From the NCBI GenBank assembly GCA_015680685.1, contig MNCI01022307.1, positions 513,181 through 553,109 on the forward strand: DNA of 39,929 nucleotides, written 5' to 3'. Position numbers and translations under genes: made by a program. The notes below the pieces were generated by a model. It was not told the DNA's origin and ran no database searches. It was given only the letters and a program-made list of their open reading frames with translations. Each line of letters begins with the position of its first letter. Position 1 is the stretch's first letter. The stretch is from Gnetum montanum (taxonomy: Eukaryota > Streptophyta > Gnetopsida > Gnetales > Gnetaceae). Positions 1 through 9,090 of the stretch are shown here, piece after piece.

Positions 1-460
1 AGCCAATGCTCGTAGTTAAGTCGTACTCACGTGTTGCGACAAGCAGCCGATTCCTTGATTAGCTGTACACATCCGTAGATGCTCGTAATCAAGTCGTACT
101 TGTACGCACTAGGAAAGCAGTAAATAAATAACAATAAATAAAACCACGTGCTGCAAGGTTTATCCAATCAAGTTCGTCTTTATTGCCGTACACAACTTGG
201 GTTCAGGTTACAAGCTACTCGTATAAAGAGTCGTTCACTCTAGGACTCCTACTGCGGGCACATGGGAAAAATTCTAACTTTGGAGTGATCAATCTGCCAG
301 AGCTTCGCTACTTCTAGCCAGGAATGGGAAATAAGGGTAGTGCTGCCTCTTATTTATAGATATGGCGGCGGACCATGATATCGCATACGCGATATCGCAG
401 GGAAAGACGCGATATCGCATGGGATGCGAAATCGCGGCACTGTGCATGTCGCGTCTCATC
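1..460 (-). mobile_element. L0: partial Athila-like LTR, family I, cut by window start
   Basis: This stretch aligns with the right-hand part of the other family I LTRs (E1, S1). It has a TATA box read on the minus strand near 351-360, an AATAAA read on minus near 178-184, and a GATATC palindrome array at 372-440. It ends in CTCATCA (454-460), the inverted form of the TGATGAG start. DNA unrelated to a PPT follows, so this is the outer U3 end. It is therefore either a solo LTR or the 5' LTR of a minus-strand element lying left of the window. Two GCGATATCGC copies (389-398, 409-418) are intact, which suggests a young insertion. Its target duplication cannot be tested here. Confidence 0.85.
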
Positions 461-664
461 AATTACAATTATTTTGAGGTGTTAGCCTAGTGGTATGGGT
501 CTTGGCATGGTAAAACCATGTCACAAGTTTGATTCTACTAGGAAGTACTAAGTTATAAACTTCTATAAATATTGGGTGTACCTATGTTTCATTTATTTTA
601 GGTTCCAATGCACTCCTATAATTATTTTGAGGTTCCAACACCATCATCATTTTCCCCTTCTTCT
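461..664. other. Unassigned host stretch carrying a SINE
   Basis: This lies between the L0 end and the first recognisable E2 RT sequence. The SINE occupies 481-619. The flanks (461-480 and 620-664) do not align clearly with the RT upstream of its Phe-Gly-Leu motif, so E2 coding sequence appears to break near 664. What replaced it is unknown. Confidence 0.4.
481..619 (+). mobile_element. tRNA-derived SINE with 14-bp target duplication
   Basis: A Pol III box A match, TAGCCTAGTGG (483-493), fits TRGCNNAGYGG. It is followed 33 bp later by a box B-like AGTTTGATTCT (527-537), which differs from GGTTCGANTCC by three transitions. That is the tRNA-like spacing. The 139-bp unit is flanked by perfect 14-bp direct repeats AATTATTTTGAGGT at 467-480 and 620-633, the kind of target duplication LINE machinery makes. 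The 3' part is AT-rich with no long A tail. The SINE family is not recognised. Confidence 0.7.
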
Positions 665-930
665 ATCACAAGCCAAATGGCATGTGCTTATATGCAAACA
701 TTCCCCATGAGCTAGTGTATCTTTTCTTCTCTTGTCCTTCTAGTGCAATATGTATATGATTATATCCACTATATCCATCCAAAAAGCTATAATACTAATG
801 CTCTAATATAGTATCCAAAACTTGATTGACAACTGACAAAGGAAAATGATCTTTGAATGTTGTCATGTTCAATAGTCGAAAATCAATACAGATCCTCTAC
901 TTGCCACCCTTCTTTGGGACAATGAACAAT
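665..930 (-). pseudogene. E2 RT fragment, left of the E1 insertion
   Basis: On the minus strand this aligns with the RT segment of E3 (about 20990-21240), running from just after the Phe-Gly-Leu motif back toward the RT N-terminus. It contains stops and indels. It stops at 930 exactly where E1 begins and resumes at 8003, with the 5 bp ACAAT present at both sides. It is the same RT gene as the start of RT at 8003-8240. Confidence 0.8.
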
Positions 931-1756
931 TGATGAATGGCAAGGTACCCCTACACTCAACCATACGAATATGAGTGTCTCACGCATGATCCGTTCGAAC
1001 TCCAAGAACTAAATGCTTATGCGCCCTAATGGAACACTTAAGGTTAATCAATCGTTGTCTTCCCAGACTTACTTGTATTGTCACAATTGTATGGTTAAGT
1101 AACCCTGAGGTGTATGATTTTTATATCTTTTTATCTTTTTAACACCTATGCTAATAGGGGAAAGGTGAAGAGACTAAATGACTAACTTTCATTAACTATT
1201 GATTAACTAAACTTTAATTATCCTAGCACTAGTATCCGTTCCCACTTACCGCACACACCCTGAATTAGTGCAATGCTACTGGGATTACCAAATGCTACTC
1301 GTTACTATGTTACCAAGCATTACACACGTGCTCGAATCAGTCGTAATGAATGCACTTAACTAGGAGAGTTAAGGGTTGAGAGAGATTAATTATCTAAGAA
1401 AGCATTTAAACATTTAACAGTAATTAAATCCTATTTAGCTTAGTCCATATGCTGCAAGGTTTATCAAAAAGTTCATCTTTATTATCGTACACAAATGTGT
1501 GCTCAAGTACAATTTGCTCTAATAAATATCCGTTCACTTTGAGACTCCTACTGCGAGCACATGGAAATTATTCTAACTCTGGAATGGTAAAACTTCTATA
1601 GTTTGGCTAAGGGTCTAGATCTAGATGATTGAACAAGGGAAAGCTACCTCTTATTTATAGGCATGATGGTAGGCTGTGATATCGCATACACGATATTGTA
1701 GGGGCGGACACGATATTGTAGCTGCGATATCGCATATGCAATATCGTAGCTCATCA
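931..1756 (-). mobile_element. E1 3' LTR (826 bp)
   Basis: It aligns along its whole length with 7205-8002. In minus orientation it reads: U3 palindrome array (about 1678-1750), TATA box near 1650-1660, AATAAA near 1478-1484, then U5 to TGATGA at 931. One intact GCGATATCGC remains at 1724-1733, and the other copies show C-to-T or G-to-A decay. A PPT abuts it at 1757. Confidence 0.92.
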
Positions 1757-1768
1757 TACTCCTATGAT
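1757..1768 (-). promoter_or_regulatory. E1 polypurine tract
   Basis: On the minus strand the bases just before the 3' LTR read CATAGGAGTA. The upstream context (GAGTTTTCATT...) matches the PPT contexts of E3 (16710-16719) and E4 (36389-36398), which read TGTGGGGGTA and TGGGGGTA. It is the presumed plus-strand DNA primer. Confidence 0.75.
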
Positions 1769-1959
1769 TGAATGAAAACTCGTCCTTGAGTTCCTTACAA
1801 AATATTGGAAAGGTATGGGATTATTGACTTGAATGATACTAATGGTGAATGGGGTGACATGTGAACGGATCATCATTTCAATACATGAAAAAATTAGTGT
1901 TCATGACAACAAGAGTGAACACTATACACATTTGACATCTAGCCTTATTTGGTAGCTAA

Positions 1960-2140
1960 GAGAGAAGAGAGAAGAGAGAGAGAAAAGAAGAAGTCTGCTG
2001 TTGCCAACGCCAAGATTACACCTTTCATTGTCCATCCATAAGCATGCCATTAATCTTGTTCCTTGTATAACTATTCCAGCACCAGTCCATTCCAAGTGTT
2101 CCCTCCAGATCCAGTCCATTGGTGTATGATTGCCATCTAC
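1960..2140 (-). other. Possible short ORF shared with E4
   Basis: On minus this stretch is open and encodes a Trp-rich peptide (MDW.W..H..W, then RCNLG). The aligned place in E4 (about 36020-36190) is open in the same frame and keeps these residues. By eye, nucleotide identity (about three quarters) exceeds amino-acid identity (about half), so selection on the protein is not shown. The E3 counterpart is not open. It could be a relic of an accessory or env-like reading frame, or chance. Confidence 0.25.
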
Positions 2141-3026
2141 ACACACAACACAATCTTATATTAGCAAGGGTAAATGAATCAGAATGTAGTTGATACCTTG
2201 CCTTAGTGTAAGGTCCATTGGCTGAGTTGTGATATGGCTAATACAGATTCTAGAGATATAATACTGGTGACTACCTGATGTGTAGGGGTTAGGAGAAAAT
2301 CAAAAAAATTGGACCAGGACCCCCATGACTGAGAGAGAACCTTCAGTAGCGAGAGAATGGAAAAAGAGAAGGAATAAGAAAGATGGAGAAAAAGAAACAA
2401 CAACAATGTCGATAAAATGGAGGTCAAAAATGGAGATGAACAAAATAAATGGTGATTGCGAAAATGTTTAAGGGAAAGAAATTAACGGATGCACCAAATA
2501 GGAATGCCAATGGGTCCTCCCCAAAGCAGGCTCATGCCTTTAATGCCTTGACAATCCTGCATTCAAAGAGTCTGTAGGCTCTTGAAATGCCATTTAGAAG
2601 CAAGAGTTAAATTCTTAACCACAAGAGTTTACCAAAAATAAAACAATGCATCAACCAAAATACAAACTATTGATACAATTGGAAATGAGGTGAATAATGG
2701 AGGAAGAACGATGGAAAGAAGAGAATGGAATGGAGCCTCAAGAACAAGGTGATGTACAACCCCTTGTGTATTAATGGTTAAGGTGACTTAGTAGATCTCA
2801 TTCCAAATCCAGCCTCAAAAAATCCATATCTAATGACTTTGCATTAATACATTTGGCCCATCCATCCACCTGAAGTAGCAAGAATGCTTCCACCAAAGAG
2901 TCACCACCATTCCGACGAAGCAAAAGACCAGAAAGTAGGAAGTGAGAAGGACCTTAGTTAGAGGGAACATGTTTATTTTAGTTTCATAACCAGTGCTTGT
3001 AGTCCAAATGATAATTTCTTCTAAGG

Positions 3027-3071
3027 GGTGTGCTTTGAATTCTCACTATTTTTTTTTGTGAGAACCACACC
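3027..3071 (-). other. E1 A-loop hairpin in 3' region
   Basis: On minus: GGTGTGGTTCTCAC, an A-rich loop, then GTGAGAATTCAAAGCACACC. TTCTCAC pairs perfectly with GTGAGAA and GGTGTG with CACACC, leaving TTCAAAG as a one-sided bulge. The same structure recurs in E3 and E4. E1 has a single copy. Confidence 0.7.
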
Positions 3072-3639
3072 ATGCAAAGACTTATCATTTTTATTAGCTC
3101 AGTTTCCTGATAATGGAGCGACGTTTGAATGGTAAGGAAAAATCAAGAAGAAAACATCCAAGAACCCAAGAGAATGGCTAGCAAAAGTGCATCAAATTCC
3201 CTTGAAGTCACACCCTTTCAATCCTTGAGTCCTTCCTTAGTTTGAGAAATGCCCAGTCACCGATTTGTTGATAGTTCTTATTATTGAGAAAGGGATTGTA
3301 CAGTTCCAAGTTAAGAGAGACCATAGAAAATCATGGATCTATGGATGACGTGGACTCATTGCCTATTATATCAAAAGAACCATACCAAAGTATCAACATC
3401 ATAACTTAAAGGTAAAAACCAAACATTAACAATCAATAGAATATAGTTCATACCATCATTATGAGCACTTATTAGGTGACAAACTGAACAAAATAAAAAA
3501 ACACACAAAGAAATGAAAGAGTATGAACAATGTTGCAAAACAAAAATAAGAAAAGTTAAAGAAATTTATAAAAAAAATTGTGTAAAACAAAAACTTAAAA
3601 AGAAACTCAGGGCCTCAATTGATCAGTATAGGTGGCCAT

Positions 3640-4560
3640 CTCCCCCATGACTGAGTTGGAATGGAGAGATCTGAAATGGTGAGCGAGGTCATCCTTTCTC
3701 TGATGTGCTATGTGCATAGACCATTCTAGGTTCATGATAAGATTTGGTCTATTGCACATAGACTTGTATTCTCCTATCAGAGAACTCATTTGAATTTTTT
3801 AAGAGTTTCCAACTTCCCCCAATTGGTGTTTTTAGATTAAGGGTTGGAAGTTGGCAACACTCATACTCTAGTGCGTCTATGCTTTTGACGTGCACACGCG
3901 TTATTCCCTCAGTTAGTTCCATGCATATTGGTAAGTTTCTCTCTTGATTAGCTGTCAACCATTGGGTGTTTTCTTGCTATGTGGTTGCTACATATAGGCA
4001 TCTTTGTATGTTAACCTCTAGTGCACACCAGTTGAATATAGGCAATGCTGAACATTCTTGTACGCAATCACACCCTGTATCACTGTATGTGATGCATGGA
4101 ACTTTCTTCTTCTCGATCTTCCCACAAGTGTTTTCCTTAGATATTTCTAGAGAAAGATCGTGGATTCCTAGGCATGCGTTCATGGTACTTAGCCATGCCC
4201 TTCCCATTATTATTGGGAAGTCCCCTTTGTCATTATTGACTTGTATCACTAGGAAATCAGCTAGGTATGACCAACCACACATAGTGGTAACGATGTCCTC
4301 CACCAGTCCCAAGGAAACAATGATGGACTGGTCAGCCAGCTCTAAGCAAATATTGCTCTTCTTTAGTGGAGTCAGGTTCCAGGCTTTATACATTTCTTAT
4401 GATATCAAGTTAACTCTGGAACCTGAGTCCAGAAGAGCCTTACAAGGTTCATTCCGAACGACTTGGAGATAAATTAAAGGACTTCCAGGATTAGAGAATT
4501 TCTTGGGAAGGTGGCCCTCTTTGATTTAGTCAGTGATGGTATGTGTTAACATAACCGTAT
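3640..4560 (-). pseudogene. E1 protease with linker fused to integrase tail
   Basis: A retropepsin-like aspartic protease of Ty3/Gypsy type, which would cleave Gag-Pol. The active site is Leu-Leu-Asp-Ser-Gly at 4421-4429 (minus), followed by a long clean stretch to 3977 that ends in the Lys-rich, Cys-containing linker typical of Athila protease. A stop interrupts it near 3966-3976. The linker then continues from 3958 and at about 3775-3795 jumps, in frame, to the last ~9 residues of integrase, ending at the stop at 3749-3751. Relative to E4 this removes about 31615-34395. The downstream motif near 3640-3660 matches the pol tail of E3 and E4. It cannot give a working polymerase or integrase. 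Confidence 0.85.
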
Positions 4561-4576
4561 GCGTTGAGCTCTATTT

Positions 4577-7056
4577 TTAGTTTGAAGGGAGCTTTGAAGC
4601 CTTATTTGATGGAGGAACGTTCAGAGGCTCAACCACTTGTGGTTGTGAGAGCTTGTTTGGACTATTGGTTCTAAAGAAAGATCTTCTCCTTGTACGATTG
4701 TCAGAACTAGCAGTGGGTTGAAGTTTTATAGCTCTCGTAGCATTGCGTTGTTGTGATTGAGTGGGGAGTTCCCCTTGCCTCACTGGAGCAGGTGGTAGTG
4801 GAGCTATCAGTGTGAGAGTTGCGGATGGATTTGGAGGATGGTATGCATGTGGTGTGTCTCTTCCAGGAGAAGGAGTCCTATAGTACTCCTGAGCTTGGTA
4901 GTGATGTTGTGGGGTTGCATGATCGATAGTGTCACTTGGAGAGATTGGCTGTTGCACGTAATAGCCATATGGATTCGGTTGTCGGTAAGGGTATTATTGC
5001 CTAGGCGGTGGCATCCCCCATGACTGTGGGTATTGCCACTACTAGTGTTGCTCAATAGTTTGTGGTGGAGTTCCACTTGGATAATACGTTAGCAGTTGGT
5101 GGAACTACCTTGGGTTACCTTGGGGATAAGGTAACCATTGGGGTGCTTGTTGTTTATTAAGTCATGGGTTAAGTGCATACACCCCAGACTCTTGTAGATG
5201 TGAGATTATTGGGCAACATTCCTTAGGATGGTCATACTGGCATATCTCACATCCATCATCATTGTTCGTATTAGAATCCACAACCTCTTTGGTGATGGTC
5301 ATTTTACCCTTACCTTTGTTACATGCATGGTCCAAATCCCTCTTTTTCTTTTTATCATGATCACTACTTTGCTCCTTATACTCCTCTATGATTTTTAGAA
5401 TGGTTTCAAATTTACTATCTAAGGAGTCCCACATTTGATCTACCTTTGCCAACACTCTATTGTTAATTTTTGGAGCGATAAGGTTTTCCTATGCACTAGG
5501 TCTTCAAGTGGTGACTCTTACTCCTCCTCACAAAATCTCACTCCCCTTTTTTGAAGGGAAGGATCATAGTTGTACGCTTCTACACTTTCTCTCTTACGTA
5601 GCTCTCCTTCTTCCTTAGCTACTTACTCCAGAAATCTATGGATCTGATGGGACCTAAGCTCTAATAATCTCCCTTGGGCATACGTTCCAAGGGTTCTCCT
5701 AGTTTCATGCCTAAGTCCATCTATGAGATGGCATAGTTGATCCTACTACGAGTAACGATGGCTCGGGTAACGATCTAGCAGTGCATAGTATCAGCCCATG
5801 GTAGCATCTAAGGGTTCATGAGTTCCCTGCTTCCATCCTTGGATTTTCTTTCATAGGTTGGACACTTGAGAGTACGTTTGATACTTATCGTTAAACAGTT
5901 CTAGCATCGTACTCCACCTTCAAATGGATTCCGATTCTAAAGACCAGTACAAGCTTCCTGCTTCTTTTACCAGTGTCCTTGGGATCAACTTTAGCTTTTT
6001 CCATTCGTTCTTGATGTTCTGCAAGGCACATGCATCATGAAATGCCTATAAGTGGTTCTGAGGATCAACGTTGTATCCCCCCCTCAAATCGTGGAATATT
6101 ATTCATGTCTAGTCTCTTGATCCTATTATCTTTTTGGTGCCTTGTAGGAATTCTAACGGCCTCCGTGATGTCTAACATGCATAGGGTTGCAAGTAGGGGT
6201 TCTTCATGGTCATTTCTATCATAGCGTTTGTGATATCTACAAGGTTCCACACTTTCCCTTCTTTCATGGACTCTCTAGAATGCCCTCATCCTTGTTCTCG
6301 ACTCTCTCATCGAGGTCTCTCATTTTGTTTACCCTTATCCTCACAGTTAGGTTCCTTATGACTGCGTCCTGATGTTGAAGGAGAGGGTGAATGTGATGAT
6401 GAAGGTGAAGAAGAAGGAGAACACTTGGTGGTCTCAACCCCGATCGTGATGATGATCAGAATGCCTACCCTTATCTTGTGTTTATGTTCCCTCGTTGAAC
6501 ACTTGGTGTTCGTGGGGATCAGAACCAGGGTTGTGAATTGTGGAGTGAAGGTTTTGATACATCACCTCCTCACTATCGTTAGGAGGAGAAACATCATTTT
6601 GTGGAGAACTTATTGAAATAGGTTCACCACCCTCAATTTTGCTTAAGACGGGTGGAGCGTTACGAGGTCCTTTGCCCTTCAAAGATGTGTGGTAACTCTC
6701 CTACTGCAAGTCCCGTTGATGTTGCGCTTCTGTGGGATGGTAGTCCCTTATGTCGTAATCACATGAAACATACTCTGCGTAAAACTATGACATGCCTATT
6801 CATGCAAGGGCACAAAGGAGCATGTTGGGGACAGCTCTGTCTGGAGGCAACACTGTGTTACCCTCCAAGTCTCTCCAACGCATTTGTTCATCTTGATGGA
6901 GAATAAAGGTAAAGTTGGGTATATACTCATCATGAGGAATATATACCACACGGAATTGTTGAGGAATTGGAAAATTTTGGTTATGTGTGTTGTGCCACCG
7001 ATTGTCTTTAGTGTTGGTCCTAGGTGGCGAAGTGCTTTTGTGAGAAGAAGAAGACA
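4577..7056 (-). pseudogene. E1 gag
   Basis: The structural protein gene, read on minus from an ATG near 7054-7056 (Met-Ser-Ser-Ser-Ser). It has a conserved N-terminal block (VVYIPHDEY...FILHQDEQ) to about 6800. A charged region of broken frame follows, then the capsid-like part near 6250-5750, with Asp-Met-Asn-Asn-Ile-Pro and WS(T)MLELFNDKYQTY-type motifs. Next is a Lys-rich segment with a zinc knuckle of Athila spacing (Cys-X2-Cys-X3-His-X4-Cys, about 5215-5251). The C-terminus is Pro/Gln-rich (5076-4577) and runs into protease. Stops and frameshifts break it in several places. E4 gag (28297-30810) aligns throughout. Confidence 0.85.
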
Positions 7057-7110
7057 TCTTAGTATTGTTCAGTGTGCAGTTTACCATAATCTTATTTTTT
7101 TCTTTTGATC

Positions 7111-7123
7111 AACCCTAAGGGTT
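7111..7123 (-). promoter_or_regulatory. E1 leader palindrome
   Basis: AACCCTAAGGGTT, a perfect 13-bp palindrome in the untranslated leader between PBS and gag start. It is also present in E4 (28235-28247) and E6 (39339-39351) and decayed in E3. It might nucleate RNA dimer formation; that is inference. Confidence 0.5.
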
Positions 7124-7185
7124 CGTTTTAGCTCGCAACGATGTAAATGATTTCCTATGTTCTACGTAGCGCACAAACAACTAAG

Positions 7186-7203
7186 TCCCTGGCAACAACG
7201 CCA
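7186..7203 (-). promoter_or_regulatory. E1 primer binding site, tRNA-Asp type
   Basis: On minus, TGGCGTTGTTGCCAGGGA lies directly next to the 5' LTR. It differs at three positions from the complement of the plant tRNA-Asp 3' end (TGGCGCCGTTGCCGGGGA), the primer used by Athila/Tat-type elements. Confidence 0.85.
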
Positions 7204-7204
7204 A

Positions 7205-8002
7205 TGATGAGTGGTGAGGTACCCCTACACTCAACCATATGAATACGAGTGTCTCACGCACGATCTGGTCGAACTCCAAGCACTAAGTGCTTACATGTCC
7301 TAATGGAACACTTAAGGTTAATCAATCGTTGTCTTCCCAGACTTACTTGTATTGTCACGATTGTATGGTTAAGGAAGCCTGAGGTGTATGATTTTTATAT
7401 CTTTTTATCTTTTTAACACCTATGCTAATAGGGGAAAGGTGAAGAGATTAAATGACTAACTTTCATTAACTATTCATTAACTAAGCTTTAATTATCCTAG
7501 CACTAGTATCCGTTCCCACTTACCGCTCACACCCTGAACCAGTGCAAAACTACTAGGATTACCAAACGCTACTTGTTACTACGTTACCAAGCGTTACACA
7601 CGTGCTCGAAGCGGTCGTACTGAATGCACTTAACTAGGAGAGTTAGGGGTTGAGAGAGATTAATGATCTTAGAAAGAATTTAAACATTTAACAGTAATTA
7701 AATCCTATTTAGCTTAGTCCACATGTTGCAAGGTTTATCAGAAAGTTCATCTTTATTTCCGTACAGAAATGTGTGCTCAGGTACAATTTTCTAGAATAAA
7801 GATCTGTTCACTTTGAGACTCCTACTGTGGGCACATGAAAATTATTCTAACTGTGGAATGGTAAAATTGCTATAGTTTGGCTAAGGGTCTAGATCTAGAT
7901 GATTGAACAAGGAAAAGCTACCTCTTATTTATAGGCATGACGGCAGGCTGCGATATCGCGTACGCAATATCGTAGGAGCGGATGCGATATTGCGACTCAT
8001 CA
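7205..8002 (-). mobile_element. E1 5' LTR (798 bp) with promoter
   Basis: U3 lies on the right. It starts at CTCATCA (7996-8002) and the palindrome array (7942-7996) is followed on minus by a TATA box CTATAAATAA (7925-7934). A conserved poly(A) signal AATAAA lies at 7752-7757, which puts R between about 7900 and 7735. U5 ends at TGATGAG (7205). One GCGATATCGC is intact at 7950-7959. Confidence 0.9.
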
Positions 8003-9090
8003 ACAATGAACTAACCAATTTTTTGTCTGCAATAAGATAGATGAACCCTACCTTTAATAGCTTCTTTAATTCATGTTTGATAACTTTTTTAAGTTTTAAG
8101 TGTAATCCTTACTAAGGTGGATGGTGTGATTTAATAGTTAGATCAATGTAGATATGATGTTGATAAATTCATGTATCAATGTCAATGATTTAATCATAAG
8201 ACCATGTGAATGCAGTTGACCATTTTTTTACCACTTCTAATAATCATCTCTTCTGCTCTTTGTTGAGATTGGTATTTATAATTACCAATTTTTTATTATT
8301 TGGGAAAGCATATTCAAGTGCATCTAGTAAGACCTTTAGTTCTAGAAATTTTGGTTCATACTTATTTGGTATCTCTAATCTTTTCCATCCAACATTCTTA
8401 TCATATTGAAACTTAGTATAGGAAGTTTGTCTTCGTATTTGTTCCATTTTATTAGTTTCTTCTACATAGGTACTTGTAATTTTTTCAACTAGTTCCATGC
8501 ATATGTATAATTCTAATTCTACTTCTTCAGTCCATGATTATGTGCCTTCTTACTTTGTGGCTATTACATATAGATACTATTATACACACATATATCATCA
8601 GCACATTGTTTACATGTTGGGATAGTATCTTGTCTTATCATTTAGAGTTTCTACATGTAATTACACTCATTATCATTGTATATGATACATGAAACTTTGT
8701 ATCTCTGAATAATTTTGGCTTCATCATCCTTGAATATTTCCAAGGATAAGTTCCTAATTCCTAGCTTAGCATCCACGGTGCTAAGTCATCTTTTTTCCAT
8801 ACTTGTAGGAAATTCACCTTTATTCTTCCCTACATAAATAACAAGAAAATTAGCAAGATAAGACCAACCACTTATGATAACTACTATATATTCCACTTGT
8901 CGAAGTGGAACAACAATAAAATAGTTAGTAAACTCTAGTCAGATATTGCATTTCTTTAATTGAGGTAAATTTCAGGTCTTGTACATGTCCTAAGATATGA
9001 GATTCACCATTGAACTAGAATCTAGTAGAGCTTTGCATAACTTATGTCTTGCTACCTAGAGATAGATTAAAGGACTTTTTTGGATCTATT
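8003..9090 (-). pseudogene. E2 protease, linker and start of RT
   Basis: On minus, the protease motif near 9010-9040 reads Leu-Leu-Asp-Ser-Ser-Ser-Met-Val-Asn-Leu-Ile-Ser. The catalytic Asp-Ser-Gly has become Asp-Ser-Ser, so the enzyme is dead. The linker (8498-8244) is open, and the pre-RT motif (Ala-Phe-Thr-Trp-Ser-Tyr) and RT N-terminus (VGFIY-like) follow to 8003, where E1 interrupts. RT resumes at 930. Several stops are present. Confidence 0.8.

Larger units (their letters stand above)
1757..3640 (-). other. E1 3' region between pol remnant and 3' LTR
   Basis: About 1.9 kb without a convincing long ORF. It is homologous to the 3' regions of E3 (16710-18696) and E4 (about 34540-36398). 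It carries conserved non-coding blocks: a pyrimidine tract ending in AG (1956-1993 on minus), a block near 2505-2590, and a hairpin at 3027-3071. An open stretch at 1960-2140 encodes a peptide with partial similarity to the matching place in E4. No env-like protein is recognisable. Confidence 0.7.
931..8002 (-). mobile_element. E1: non-autonomous Athila-like element, gag-PR only
   Basis: A complete LTR-to-LTR element of 7072 bp. The 3' LTR is 931-1756 and the 5' LTR 7205-8002. Both ends read TGATGA.../...CTCATCA and the element is flanked by a perfect 5-bp target duplication ACAAT (926-930 and 8003-8007). Internally, on the minus strand, come the tRNA-Asp-type PBS, leader palindrome, gag, protease, and then a direct junction from the PR-RT linker to the last few residues of integrase, so RT, RNase H and the integrase core are absent. 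About 2 kb of 3' region and a PPT follow. The LTRs differ at many sites, roughly one in ten to fifteen by eye, so the insertion is old but younger than E2. Confidence 0.93.

Noticed and set aside
1-460. 3' LTR of E2
   Set aside because: Its U3 end faces right without a PPT and its palindromes are far less decayed than those of E2, so it is a separate insertion.
481-540. Functional tRNA gene
   Set aside because: Only box A and a degenerate box B are present; acceptor and anticodon stems do not fold and direct repeats show a SINE insertion.
3966-4472. Plus-strand ORF of 168 aa
   Set aside because: It lies antisense to the E1 protease, which aligns with E4 protease on the minus strand.
7111-7123. 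Interstitial telomere repeat
   Set aside because: Only two half-repeats face each other, conserved at one place in the element leaders; it is better explained as a leader palindrome.
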